A stretch of 64,000 nt of DNA from positions 1 through 64,000 of the forward strand of contig CAZRCI010000017.1 of NCBI GenBank assembly GCA_964598535.1, in the 5' to 3' direction. This stretch comes from JALHMI01 sp964598535 (GTDB lineage: Bacteria; Planctomycetota; Planctomycetia; Pirellulales; PALSA-1355). The number at the start of each line of letters is the position of its first letter. Position 1 is the stretch's first letter. Below the pieces are notes generated by a model. That model worked only from the letters and a program-made list of their open reading frames with translations, was not told the origin of the DNA and ran no database searches. The position numbers and the translations under genes are program-made. Below, piece by piece: positions 17,096 through 26,042 of the stretch.

Positions 17096-19201
17096 GTGAA
17101 AGTAAGAGTAGAACGACAAATTGGCGACGGCATCCTTTCGATCGAGACCGGACAACTGGCCAAACAGGCCGCCGGCAGCGTGCTGGTGCAATACGGCGAG
17201 ACCGTGGTGCTGTGTGCCGTGGCGGACGGACCGCCGCGGAATGCGTTTGCGGACTTCTTTCCGCTGACCTGCGACTATCGCGAGCGGACCGCCGCGGCCG
17301 GCAAGTTTCCGGGCGGCTTTATCAAGCGCGAAGGCCGGCCGACGATGAAGGAGACGCTCACCGCGCGGCTCATGGATCGTCCGATCCGCCCGATGTTTCC
17401 GTCGTGGTACTACGACGAAGTGCAGATTCAAGCGTTCGTTCTGGCCAGCGACCGGCAGAACGACGCCGACGTGCTGGCGATGAACGCCGCGAGCGCCGCC
17501 CTGACCGTCTCGCCGCTGCCGTTTCAGGGCCCCTTGGGCTCGGTGCGGCTGGGCCAGATCGACGGCAAGTTCGTGCCGTTTCCCACGGTCGAGCAGCTTG
17601 AAGAAAGCGACCTGGACCTGGTGATTTCGGGCACCAAGGACGCGATCCTAATGATCGAGGGCTTTGCCCGCGAACTGCCGGAAGACCGGATGCTCGAAGC
17701 TCTGGAAGTCGCGCACAAGTACGTCCGCGAGATTTGCGACTTGCAGCTCGAGCTGTTCGAGAAGGCCAAGGTCGAGAAGCGACCGTATGAGATTCCGGCC
17801 GGCGACGGCATGCTCGAACGCGTGACCAGCGGCTTCTACGACGCGCTGCGAACGGCCAAACAGACGGCCGGCAAGCAGAATCGGGCGGAAGCCGTCTCGG
17901 CGGTCAAGCAGAAGGCTTCGGAAACGCTGATCAACGATCCGAATGACGCCACCGTGGTCCACTCGTTCTCCAAGGCCTGGCACGATCTGGAAGAGAAAGT
18001 CGTGCGCGACCTGATTCTGGCCGGCACCCGGCCCGATGGGCGCGATCACAAGACGTTGCGTCCGATCGAGTGCGCGGTCGACCTGCTGCCGCGGGTTCAT
18101 GGCTCGGCCATGTTCCAGCGGGGCGAGACCCAGGCCTTGATCACGGTCACTCTGGGCACGGGGCGCGACGAGCAGCGCGTCGACGGGCTGATCGACGAGT
18201 ACTCGAAGAAGTTCATGCTCGACTACAACTTCCCGTCCTTCTCGGTGGGCGAAGTGCGGCCGATTCGGGGCCCTGGCCGTCGCGAGATCGGTCACGGCGC
18301 CTTGGCCGAGCGGAGCGTGAAGCCGGTGCTGCCGGATCCGGAAGAATTTCCCTACACGGTCCGCGTGATTTCGGACATCCTGGAGTCGAATGGCTCGAGC
18401 TCGATGGCGAGCGTCTGTGGCGCCACGCTGGGCCTGATGGCGGCCGGCGTGCCAATCACCAATCCCGTGGCCGGCATCTCGGTGGGCCTGGTGAAGGAAG
18501 ACGGCAAGTGGACCCTGCTCACCGATATCATCGGTGACGAGGATCACTACGGCGATATGGACTTCAAGATCGCCGGCACGCAGAACGGCATCACGGGCAT
18601 TCAGCTCGACCTGAAGATCAAGGGCATCGACGCCGAGATCGTCAAGGCCACGATGGCGCAAAGCCGCGAGGCGCGGATCGAGATCCTTCGCAAGATGCTG
18701 ACCGCGATTCCGCGGCCGAAGACGGACATCTCGCCGTGGGCGCCGCGACTGCTGCGGACGCACATCAACCCCGAGAAGATCGGCGCGCTGATCGGACCGG
18801 GCGGAAAGACGATCCGCGGCATCCAGGAGTCGACGGGCGCCGTGATCGAAGTCGATGACGACGGCACCGTGACCATCGCCAGCAGCGACGGTGAGTCGGC
18901 GCAGCTCGCCCTGGCCAAGGTGGAAGCCTTGACCGCCAGCGTGCAGGTTGGCCGCGTCTACCACGGCCGCGTGACCAGCATCAAGGACTTCGGCGCGTTC
19001 GTCGAGATCGTGCCGGGCAAGGACGGCCTGGTGCACATCAGCGAGCTGGCCGACGGTTATGTGAACAGTGTCGCGGAAATTTGCGCCATTGGCGACGAGA
19101 TGGTCGTGAAGGTCATCGCGGTCGACGAGCAAGACCGGGTCAAGCTGAGCCGCAAGCAGGCCTTGCGTGACCAGGAAGTTCCGGCGGCCGAGGACGCCTG
19201 A
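17096..19201 (+). CDS. pnp: Polynucleotide phosphorylase
   Basis: 701 residues, start GTG after AAGGACC. Two RNase PH-like domains flank a helical linker (first core with GGFIKREGRPT and RLMDRPIRPMFP; second with FQRGETQALITVTLGT and GPGRREIGHGALAERS). A KH domain follows (INPEKIGALIGPGGKTIRGIQ, about 560) and a C-terminal S1 domain (VGRVYHGRVTSIKDFGAFVE, about 620). It degrades RNA 3' to 5' with phosphate, releasing nucleoside diphosphates, usually as a trimer with RNase E-type partners. A strong terminator follows. Confidence 0.97.
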   Translation: MKVRVERQIGDGILSIETGQLAKQAAGSVLVQYGETVVLCAVADGPPRNAFADFFPLTCDYRERTAAAGKFPGGFIKREGRPTMKETLTARLMDRPIRPMFPSWYYDEVQIQAFVLASDRQNDADVLAMNAASAALTVSPLPFQGPLGSVRLGQIDGKFVPFPTVEQLEESDLDLVISGTKDAILMIEGFARELPEDRMLEALEVAHKYVREICDLQLELFEKAKVEKRPYEIPAGDGMLERVTSGFYDALRTAKQTAGKQNRAEAVSAVKQKASETLINDPNDATVVHSFSKAWHDLEEKVVRDLILAGTRPDGRDHKTLRPIECAVDLLPRVHGSAMFQRGETQALITVTLGTGRDEQRVDGLIDEYSKKFMLDYNFPSFSVGEVRPIRGPGRREIGHGALAERSVKPVLPDPEEFPYTVRVISDILESNGSSSMASVCGATLGLMAAGVPITNPVAGISVGLVKEDGKWTLLTDIIGDEDHYGDMDFKIAGTQNGITGIQLDLKIKGIDAEIVKATMAQSREARIEILRKMLTAIPRPKTDISPWAPRLLRTHINPEKIGALIGPGGKTIRGIQESTGAVIEVDDDGTVTIASSDGESAQLALAKVEALTASVQVGRVYHGRVTSIKDFGAFVEIVPGKDGLVHISELADGYVNSVAEICAIGDEMVVKVIAVDEQDRVKLSRKQALRDQEVPAAEDA

Positions 19202-19232
19202 TCGCGTTCGACGGTTTGAAGATTGAATCGTA

Positions 19233-19276
19233 GCGAGACGCCCCCGTGCCGTGAGAGTCCGGGGGCGTTTCGCATT
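19233..19276 (+). terminator. Rho-independent terminator after pnp
   Basis: A 14-bp GC-rich stem (19233-19246 with 19260-19273, one G-U pair) starts 32 nt after the pnp stop. Only a short T stretch follows. Confidence 0.65.
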
Positions 19277-19347
19277 TCGCGGCTACGTTACAATGTGCGG
19301 CGTGGCGTTTCCCGGATTGGTCTTGGAGTGAGTTTTCACCGACGACG

Positions 19348-20091
19348 ATGAATCCCTCGCATCCGCCCACCGCCGAAGAAGTGAATCAGCGGCTCGTCGA
19401 GCGCTACACCGAGATTGCCGCTCTGGCCGGCGGTCTTGCGCACGAGATCAAGAATCCGTTGTCGACGATCGGTCTCAACATGGAGCTACTGGCCGAGGAC
19501 TTTGCCGATCCGCAGACGCCGCGCGAACGCCGGGCCGCGGCCAAGATCGCGGTCGTGCAGCAAGAGTGCCGGAGGCTGCAAAGTCTGCTCGACAACTTTC
19601 TCAACTACACGAAGGTGCGCACCGTGCGGTTCGAGGCCTCGGACCTGAACGAGGAGGTGCGCCGGGTACTGGAATTTTTCGAGCCCAAGGCGGCCGAGGC
19701 CAAGATCGAGGTGATCTGTTATCTCGATCCAGACCTGCCGAGCGTGGTGCTCGATCGCGAATCGTTTCACGGGGCGCTGATCAACCTGGTGCTCAACGCC
19801 CAGCAGGCAATGCCCGACGGCGGCCAGCTTGTCGTGCGCACCAAGACGACGCCCGCCGGCGGCGTGGTGCTCGAGTTCATCGATACTGGCGTGGGGATGG
19901 ACGCCAAGACCGCGGGCCACATCTTCGAAACATTCTTCTCCACGAAACCAGGCGGATCAGGATTGGGCCTGCCGACCGTGAGGCGAATCGTCGAGGCGCA
20001 CGGCGGGCGCATCTATGTGCAAAGCGAACTCGGCCGCGGCACGCGCTTCGCCATCGAGTTGCCGTTGCCGGCGCGCTTGGCGGCCGAGTGA
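19348..20091 (+). CDS. Soluble sensor histidine kinase, partner of the NtrC-type regulator
   Basis: 247 residues, short for the family. The H-box is LAHEIKNPLSTIGLNMELL (His about 32), followed by the N-box (LINLVLNAQQAMPDGG), G1 (DTGVGMD) and G2 (FFSTKPGGSGLGLPTVRRIV). There is no membrane segment, PAS or GAF domain, so it is a bare dimerisation/ATPase core; the signal must come through a partner protein or directly. It autophosphorylates on histidine and should pass phosphate to the response regulator 50 bp downstream. The type resembles the NtrB/AtoS kinase core. Confidence 0.92.
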   Translation: MNPSHPPTAEEVNQRLVERYTEIAALAGGLAHEIKNPLSTIGLNMELLAEDFADPQTPRERRAAAKIAVVQQECRRLQSLLDNFLNYTKVRTVRFEASDLNEEVRRVLEFFEPKAAEAKIEVICYLDPDLPSVVLDRESFHGALINLVLNAQQAMPDGGQLVVRTKTTPAGGVVLEFIDTGVGMDAKTAGHIFETFFSTKPGGSGLGLPTVRRIVEAHGGRIYVQSELGRGTRFAIELPLPARLAAE

Positions 20092-20141
20092 GCCTCTGCT
20101 AGCGCTGGTGCGCGTTTCGCTCTTGTTGTAAGATCGGCGAC

Positions 20142-21545
20142 ATGGCAACGGATGCACTCACCAAGCGGGAACGCGGCGAAAGCGGCCCCATTCGCGTGCT
20201 CATCGTCGACAACGACGCGGCCCATGCGCAGGCCATTTGTGAGAGCCTGGAGCGGGTAGGATACGACTGCACCGTGGCCACTAGCGGTCCGCTTGGCATC
20301 CGGGCGATCGACGACGGCGCGTTCGACCTCGTGATTACGGACCTGGTGATGAACGAGGTCGACGGGCTGGCGATTCTGGCCCACACGAAGGAGAAGCTGC
20401 CCGACGCCGAGGTGATTCTGGTCACCGGCCATGGCACGGTTCCCTCGGCCGTGACGGCGATGCAGCAGGGGGCCTTCAACTATTTGCTCAAGCCGCTCGA
20501 TCTGAACCAGCTTCGGGCCGTGGCGGAGCGCGCGTCGGAAAGCCTCCGCCTGCGGCAGCAAAACGCCGAGCTCAATCGCCGGTTGGACGAGCGTTTTGGC
20601 TTTGAAGGGGTGATCGGCAACAGCCGCCAGATGCACGACGTGATCGATCGGCTCAAGCGCATCGCGCCGACCGACGCCAGCGTGCTGATTCAGGGCGCGA
20701 CCGGGACCGGCAAGGAGCTGGTGGCCCAGGCCATTCATCAGAACAGCCCGCGCAAGAATAAGCCGTTCGTGGCGCTCAATTGCGCGGCGCTGAGCGAGAA
20801 CATCTTGGAGAGCGAACTGTTCGGGCACGTGCGCGGCGCGTTTACCGACGCGTCGAGCGACCGCGTGGGCAAGTTCGAATACGCCAACGGCGGGACGCTC
20901 TTTCTGGACGAAGTGGGCGATATGCCTCTGGCCACGCAGATCAAGCTGCTCCGCGTGCTGGAAAGCAGCGAAATCACCCGCGTGGGGTCGAACGACACGG
21001 TCAAGGTGAATGTGCGGATCATTTCGGCCACGAATCGCAATCTGGAAGAATCGATCGCGGCCGGCACGTTCCGCAGCGACCTGTATCATCGGCTGAAGGT
21101 CGTGACGATCGACCTGCCGCGGCTCGCCGAGCGGAGCCAGGACATTCCGCTCTTGATGGAACACTTCATCAAACAGTTTGCCAAGCGGCACCATAAGAAG
21201 ATCGACAGCGTCTCGGCGGCCGCGCGGCGGCGTCTGATGGCCTACGACTGGCCGGGCAACGTGCGACAGCTTCGCAACGTGATCGAGAGCATGGTCGTGG
21301 TGGATTATGACGGGGTGCTGGACGTGGACGACTTGCCCAGCGAGCTGGGAGGCGCGGCCGAGGCTCCGGAAGATGCCCGCGGTTCGAACCTGGCGTCGCT
21401 CGTCGGCAAGCCGCTTAGCGAGCTCGAGCGGCTGTTCATCATCGAGACGCTGGAACAGGCCGGCGGCAATCGCGAGGCGGCCGCCGAAATGCTCGGCATC
21501 GGCGAGCGCACGCTCTATCGCAAGATCAAAGAATATGGCCTGTAG
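20142..21545 (+). CDS. Sigma-54-dependent NtrC-family response regulator
   Basis: 467 residues in three domains. The receiver (about 15-130) has VDND, ITDLVMNEVDG (phospho-acceptor Asp about 66) and LLKPLDL. The AAA+ domain (about 150-390) has Walker A GATGTGKE, Walker B GGTLFLDEVGD and the sigma-54 contact loop reading GAFTDA instead of the common GAFTGA. The C-terminal Fis-type helix-turn-helix ends NREAAAEMLGIGERTLYRKIKEYGL. It activates RpoN-dependent promoters when phosphorylated by its partner kinase. GAFTDA occurs in other natural activators, so activity is still likely. Confidence 0.95.
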   Translation: MATDALTKRERGESGPIRVLIVDNDAAHAQAICESLERVGYDCTVATSGPLGIRAIDDGAFDLVITDLVMNEVDGLAILAHTKEKLPDAEVILVTGHGTVPSAVTAMQQGAFNYLLKPLDLNQLRAVAERASESLRLRQQNAELNRRLDERFGFEGVIGNSRQMHDVIDRLKRIAPTDASVLIQGATGTGKELVAQAIHQNSPRKNKPFVALNCAALSENILESELFGHVRGAFTDASSDRVGKFEYANGGTLFLDEVGDMPLATQIKLLRVLESSEITRVGSNDTVKVNVRIISATNRNLEESIAAGTFRSDLYHRLKVVTIDLPRLAERSQDIPLLMEHFIKQFAKRHHKKIDSVSAAARRRLMAYDWPGNVRQLRNVIESMVVVDYDGVLDVDDLPSELGGAAEAPEDARGSNLASLVGKPLSELERLFIIETLEQAGGNREAAAEMLGIGERTLYRKIKEYGL

Positions 21546-21631
21546 TTGCTCGGGCCCCGAAGGTTGCAGCCGAACGGATTTTTCTGGATCGCATCTTTTG
21601 TCCGAGTGAGCGCTTTGCTGTGACGCGTCCC

Positions 21632-23578
21632 ATGCCCACCATCCGCCAGCTTTCGCCGAGCGTCATCAATAAAATTGCCGCGGGCGAGGTGATCGAGCGC
21701 CCCGCCAGCGTGGTCAAGGAGCTGATGGAGAACTCGGTCGACTCGGGCGCCACGCGCATCGACATCGCGGTGGAGCAGGGCGGGCTCGAGCTGGTACGGG
21801 TGAGCGACGATGGCTGCGGCATTGCGGCCGAACAGTTGCCGTTGGCCGTGGCCAGTCATGCGACGAGCAAGATCGTCGACGCGGACGACCTGTTTCGCGT
21901 CGCCACGTTGGGGTTTCGCGGCGAAGCGCTGGCCTCGATCGCCGAGGTGAGCCGGCTGATGATTCGCAGCCGGCCGCACGACGCGACCGGCGGCAACGAG
22001 CTGGAGATCGTCGGCGGCCAGGCATCGCCGATCGTGCCCTGCGGCTGCGCCTGCGGCACGACGATCGAAGTGCGGCAACTGTTTTACAATACGCCCGTGC
22101 GGCGGAAGTTCTTGCGCTCGACGCAAACCGAGATGGGGCACGTGGGCGAAGCGTTTACGCGCGTGGCCCTGGCCTATCCGCACGTCCACTGCACGCTTAA
22201 GCATAATGGCCGCAGCGTGTACGACCTTCCGCCGGCGGTCGATTGGCGCGATCGAATCGCGGCGTTCTTCGGGCACGATCTGGCCGCGGATCTGATTCCC
22301 GTTGCGAGCGCGGACGACGAGGTGCGGTTGTCGGGTTATGCGGCGAGCCCCAGCCACAGTCGCAGCAATCCGCGGCTTCAGTACTTGTTCCTGAACGGGC
22401 GGGCCATTCGCGATCGTTCGTTGGGGCACGCGCTGAGCGAGGCGTATCGCGGCCTACTGCTCACGGGGCGCTATCCGATCGCGTTCTTGCGGATCGAAAT
22501 GCCGGCCCAGATGGTCGACGTGAACGTGCATCCCACGAAGCTGGAAGTGCGTTTTCAGGAGTCGGGAAAACTCTACGGTCAATTGCTAGGCACCTTGCGC
22601 ACGAAGTTCCTTTCGACGGATCTCACGGCCCGGTTGCAGCCGGTCGCAACGACCAACGAGGCGGCCGCGGCGATCGATCCTCGCCAGGCCGAGCAGATGC
22701 GGCGCGAGCTGGTGGATTGGGCCAAGGGAGAACTGGCGCCGGCGGATCGTGAAGCCGGCGGCGCGCCGGCGCAGCAAACACAGGCCAGCTTTGACGCCGC
22801 GTGGCAGCGCCCGCGCACGCCGCTGGAACTAAGCACGCTCGACCGCCGTTGGAAGCCGGTGGATGACCGTTTTGCGACGCCGCTACGGGCCGGCGGCGAT
22901 ACGGATGGCGGCGTCGCAGGCCATGATCTTGACCATGATCTTGACGTGGCAGGCGTTGCGGACGACGGTGGCGAAGCCCGCTCGCATCGGATCGACCCGC
23001 CCGCGATGCCGGTCCGTGCTCTGCAACTGCACAATCGCTACCTGGTCACCGAGAATGGCGACGGGATGGTCGTGATCGATCAGCACGCGTTGCATGAGCG
23101 GATTCTATATGAATTTTTGCGCGAGAAGGTGCTCGCCGGATCGTTGGAATCGCAGGCGTTGCTGGTTCCCGAGCCGGTGGACCTGAGCCCTGCCGAAGCG
23201 GCCGCGGTGCTCGAAGCCCGAGAGCTGCTCGCACAGCTCGGGGTGACGGTCGAGCCGTTTGGCGGCGACACGGTGCTGGTGTCCAGTTATCCGGCAATGC
23301 TTGCCAACCTGCGGCCGGCCGAGGTGCTGCGCGATCTGGTCGATCATCTGATGAGCGGGGGAAAGAAGCCGGAACGGCGCGACTTGTTGGATTCGCTGCT
23401 GCATATGATCAGTTGCAAGGCGGCGATCAAGGCGGGCGACAAGCTCACGCCGGCCGAGATCGCGGCCCTCCTGGAGCAGCGGCACCTGGCTCAGGATACG
23501 CACCACTGCCCGCACGGCCGGCCGACGGCCCTGTACTTCAGCCGCGAAGAGCTGGACCGGCAGTTCATGCGGATTTAG
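21632..23578 (+). CDS. mutL: DNA mismatch repair protein MutL (endonuclease type)
   Basis: 648 residues from the ATG at 21632; a GTG four codons upstream is possible. The N-terminal GHKL ATPase has KIAAGEVIERPASVVKELMENSVD, DDGCGI and TLGFRGEALASI. The C-terminal domain keeps the nuclease motif DQHALHERILYE, SCKAAIKAG and CPHGRPT, so this is the nicking type of MutL used by bacteria without MutH. The linker (about 340-460) is low in conservation and has a 12-bp tandem duplication encoding HDLD twice. It links MutS mismatch recognition to strand excision. No mutS is in the window. Confidence 0.96.
   Translation: MPTIRQLSPSVINKIAAGEVIERPASVVKELMENSVDSGATRIDIAVEQGGLELVRVSDDGCGIAAEQLPLAVASHATSKIVDADDLFRVATLGFRGEALASIAEVSRLMIRSRPHDATGGNELEIVGGQASPIVPCGCACGTTIEVRQLFYNTPVRRKFLRSTQTEMGHVGEAFTRVALAYPHVHCTLKHNGRSVYDLPPAVDWRDRIAAFFGHDLAADLIPVASADDEVRLSGYAASPSHSRSNPRLQYLFLNGRAIRDRSLGHALSEAYRGLLLTGRYPIAFLRIEMPAQMVDVNVHPTKLEVRFQESGKLYGQLLGTLRTKFLSTDLTARLQPVATTNEAAAAIDPRQAEQMRRELVDWAKGELAPADREAGGAPAQQTQASFDAAWQRPRTPLELSTLDRRWKPVDDRFATPLRAGGDTDGGVAGHDLDHDLDVAGVADDGGEARSHRIDPPAMPVRALQLHNRYLVTENGDGMVVIDQHALHERILYEFLREKVLAGSLESQALLVPEPVDLSPAEAAAVLEARELLAQLGVTVEPFGGDTVLVSSYPAMLANLRPAEVLRDLVDHLMSGGKKPERRDLLDSLLHMISCKAAIKAGDKLTPAEIAALLEQRHLAQDTHHCPHGRPTALYFSREELDRQFMRI
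22922..22945. repeat. In-frame 12-bp tandem duplication in the mutL linker
   Basis: Two identical 12-bp units (22922-22933 and 22934-22945) each encode His-Asp-Leu-Asp. The copy number can change without shifting the frame. Confidence 0.85.
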
Positions 23579-23652
23579 GCCGCGAATCGAGCGGCCAAGA
23601 GGGGCTGGCGTGCCGCTTTGCGCCGCGGGGTGGTTTGCGTCTCGCGACTCTA

Positions 23653-23681
23653 TTACGAACCGGCCCAAGGAGGGCTATAAT
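23653..23681 (+). promoter_or_regulatory. Candidate promoter upstream of aroDE
   Basis: TTACGA (23653-23658), 17-nt spacer, TATAAT (23676-23681). The -10 is perfect and the -35 weak. If used, the transcript would carry the repeat element in a 5' leader of about 310 nt. Confidence 0.4.
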
Positions 23682-23688
23682 TGACCGG

Positions 23689-23846
23689 CTAGCAGGCTGC
23701 TGAAAAAGTCCGTCGTGAACTTTTTCAGCCTCGCGAAGTGCGGAGGTGAACTCCGCACCGCTCGCAAGATAACGACTTTACGTCACTATTTTGAGATCGT
23801 CTCCGTGCGATCTTATCAGGCCGCGGAGTTTTTCCGCAGCCGGCTA
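23689..23846. repeat. Dispersed intergenic repeat, longest copy, with terminal inverted repeats
   Basis: About 158 bp bounded by 12-bp inverted ends (23689-23700 and 23835-23846, one mismatch). Inside are a hairpin with an 11-bp stem made of GCTGAAAAAGT and its complement (23699-23709/23719-23729) and a second hairpin, GCGGAG-GTGAA-CTCCGC (23740-23756). It encodes no protein. The left 66 bp recur nearly identically at 40079-40146, the middle at 16112 and the right part at position 1. It resembles a small non-autonomous element or REP-like unit. Confidence 0.65.
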
Positions 23847-23998
23847 GTGCTTTGTCCGGCTCTACGAAATTCGGGTTGCAGGCGCTCAAGGTTCGTTGTT
23901 GGACAAGCCAGAGCGTGGGGCGCCCGAACTTTTAGCGGTGATAGCGTACGAGTTCCTGTCAGTCGTCAACCGATTTATCCGGAAGATTCCCGTTTGCC

Positions 23999-25489
23999 AT
24001 GATTTGCGTCAGTATTGCCCGCGGCCGCCATCGCCACATGATCGCCGAGCATCGTCACCTGGTTTCGCAGGGTGCGAAGCTGGTCGAGTTGCGGTTGGAC
24101 TACATCAACGGCGAGGTGAATCTCAAGCGTCTGCTGGCCGATCGGCCCTCTCCGGTCGTGATCACCTGCCGCCGCGATCGCGACGGCGGGAAATGGGACA
24201 AGACCGAAGAGCAGCGGCTGATGCTGCTGCGCAGCGCGATCGCCGAAGGGGTCGAATACATCGACCTGGAGGATGATATCGCCAAGCAGATTCCGCGCTA
24301 CGGCAAGACGAAGCGCGTCATCAGCTTGCACGACTTTCGCCGCACGCCGGAGAATCTGGAAGAGATTCACGCTCGGCTGGCCAGTTGCGACGCCGACATC
24401 GTGAAGCTGGCCACGATGGCCAATACGCCGCACGACAATCTCCGGATTCTGACGCTGATCAAGAACAGCCAAGTGCCGACCGTGGGAATCTGCATGGGCG
24501 ATATCGGCACGCCGTCGCGCATCCTGGCGGGCAAGTTTGGCGCTCCCTTTACGTTTGCCACGTTTCATCACGAGCGGACGCTGGCGCCCGGACAGCTCAG
24601 CTTCACGCAGATGAACGACATCTATCACTACAATCGCCTGGACGCCGACACGAAGGTCTATGGCGTGATCGGCGATCCGATCGCGCATAGTCTCAGCCCG
24701 ATCGTCCACAACGCGGCGTTTCGGCGGCTGGACATCAACGCCGTGTATGTGCCATTTCGGGTGCCTCGCGAGCATCTGGAGCAGTTTCTGGCCGACGCGC
24801 CGAAGCTTGGCATTCACGGCCTCAGCGTAACGATTCCGCACAAGGAAGCCGTGGCTAAGAAGCTCGACGTGGCGGACGACAGCCTGACGGGCATCGGCGC
24901 GGCAAATACGCTGCTTTTCAAAGACGGCAAGATCACCGGCTACAACACCGACTATCAAGCGGCGCTCAGCAGCCTGCAAGAAGCGCTTGCCGAGCATCAC
25001 GGCCGCGCAGACGCCACGCTCGAACATCAAACGGCGCTCGTGCTGGGAGCCGGCGGCGCCGCCAAGGCCATCGCCTATGGTCTTAAGAAGCTCGGCGCGG
25101 CCGTGGTCATTGCCGGCCGCACCGCCGAGCGCGCCGAGCAACTGGCCAAGTCGCTGGAATGCAAGACGGTCGACTGGGCCACGCGCTACTCGGTGTATGC
25201 CGATGTGATCGTGAACTGCACGCCCGTGGGCATGCACCCGAACGTCGACGCGACGCCGTACGACAAGCATCACTTGCGGCCGTCGATGATCGTGTTCGAC
25301 ACTGTTTACAATCCAGAGAACACGCTGCTGCTTAAAGAAGCCCGCAGCCAAAGTTGCACGGTGGTGAGCGGCGTGGAGATGTTCGTGCGCCAGGCGCGGC
25401 TCCAGTTTCAGCAGTTTACCGGTCAGGACGCGCCGGCCGAGTTGATGCGCGACGTGCTGAAGCGCGCGATCGGACCGGCTAAGTATTAA
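23999..25489 (+). CDS. aroDE: Bifunctional 3-dehydroquinate dehydratase (type I) / shikimate dehydrogenase
   Basis: 496 residues, a fusion. Residues 1-210 are type I DHQ dehydratase: ICVSIARGRH, KLVELRLDYI, VITCRRDRDGG, and KLATMA with the Schiff-base lysine. Residues 218-496 are shikimate dehydrogenase: YGVIGDPIAHSLSPIVHNAAF, GLSVTIPHKEAV (catalytic Lys), NTDYQAAL and the NADP-binding VLGAGGAAKAIAYGL. It does two consecutive steps of the shikimate pathway (3-dehydroquinate to 3-dehydroshikimate to shikimate). The same fusion order is known in plants, chlamydiae and planctomycetes. Shikimate kinase, the next step, is encoded 28 bp downstream. Confidence 0.95.
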   Translation: MICVSIARGRHRHMIAEHRHLVSQGAKLVELRLDYINGEVNLKRLLADRPSPVVITCRRDRDGGKWDKTEEQRLMLLRSAIAEGVEYIDLEDDIAKQIPRYGKTKRVISLHDFRRTPENLEEIHARLASCDADIVKLATMANTPHDNLRILTLIKNSQVPTVGICMGDIGTPSRILAGKFGAPFTFATFHHERTLAPGQLSFTQMNDIYHYNRLDADTKVYGVIGDPIAHSLSPIVHNAAFRRLDINAVYVPFRVPREHLEQFLADAPKLGIHGLSVTIPHKEAVAKKLDVADDSLTGIGAANTLLFKDGKITGYNTDYQAALSSLQEALAEHHGRADATLEHQTALVLGAGGAAKAIAYGLKKLGAAVVIAGRTAERAEQLAKSLECKTVDWATRYSVYADVIVNCTPVGMHPNVDATPYDKHHLRPSMIVFDTVYNPENTLLLKEARSQSCTVVSGVEMFVRQARLQFQQFTGQDAPAELMRDVLKRAIGPAKY

Positions 25490-25517
25490 AGCATCGCCAG
25501 CGGGCGCCCTCCCATTC

Positions 25518-26039
25518 ATGAATCTTGTGTTGATCGGATTACGGGGCACTGGCAAGACTTCCGTGGCGGCGGTGCTCGCCGAGCGCTTGGGTTGGCCTTG
25601 GTTCGACGCCGACGTGCTCATCGAAGAACGCGCGGGCAAGACAATCCAGCAAATCTTTGCCGGCCAGGGGGAGCCCGCGTTTCGCGATCTGGAGTCGCAG
25701 ATCGTGGCGGAACTGGCCCAGCGCGACGCCGCCGTGCTGGCCTTGGGGGGCGGGGCGGTGGTGCGCGAAGCGAACCGGGCGGCGCTGGCCGGCCGGGGAA
25801 AAATCGTCTGGCTTACCGCTTCGCCCGAGATCCTGTGGCAACGGGTCCAGGCCGACGCGCTTTCCGCCTCGCGGCGGCCAAACCTCTCGGTCGCGGGCGG
25901 CATAAACGAGATCATCGCTACGCTCGACGCCCGGCGTGCCATTTATCGCGCTTGCGCCGATCTGGAGGTCGACACGGAGGGGAAAACGCCGGCCCGAGTT
26001 GCCGACGCTATTCTTGAGGGGTTAGGACTCGCTGGCTAG
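25518..26039 (+). CDS. aroK: Shikimate kinase
   Basis: 173 residues, normal length. P-loop GLRGTGKTSVA at 7-17, the substrate-binding aspartate in WFDADVLIEERAGKTIQQIF, FRDLESQ and ALGGGAVV (glycine-rich substrate loop). It phosphorylates shikimate with ATP. The usual LID arginine motif is only loosely recognisable (ALSASRRPNLS). It follows aroDE by 28 bp, so three consecutive shikimate-pathway steps are made from one transcript. Confidence 0.93.
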   Translation: MNLVLIGLRGTGKTSVAAVLAERLGWPWFDADVLIEERAGKTIQQIFAGQGEPAFRDLESQIVAELAQRDAAVLALGGGAVVREANRAALAGRGKIVWLTASPEILWQRVQADALSASRRPNLSVAGGINEIIATLDARRAIYRACADLEVDTEGKTPARVADAILEGLGLAG

Positions 26040-26042
26040 AGC

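Larger units (their letters stand above)
23579..23998. other. mutL-aroDE intergenic region
   Basis: No gene is seen. It holds a candidate promoter (23653-23681) and the longest copy of the dispersed repeat (23689-23846). Bases 23850-23998 show nothing clear, apart from being the aroDE leader. Confidence 0.5.
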
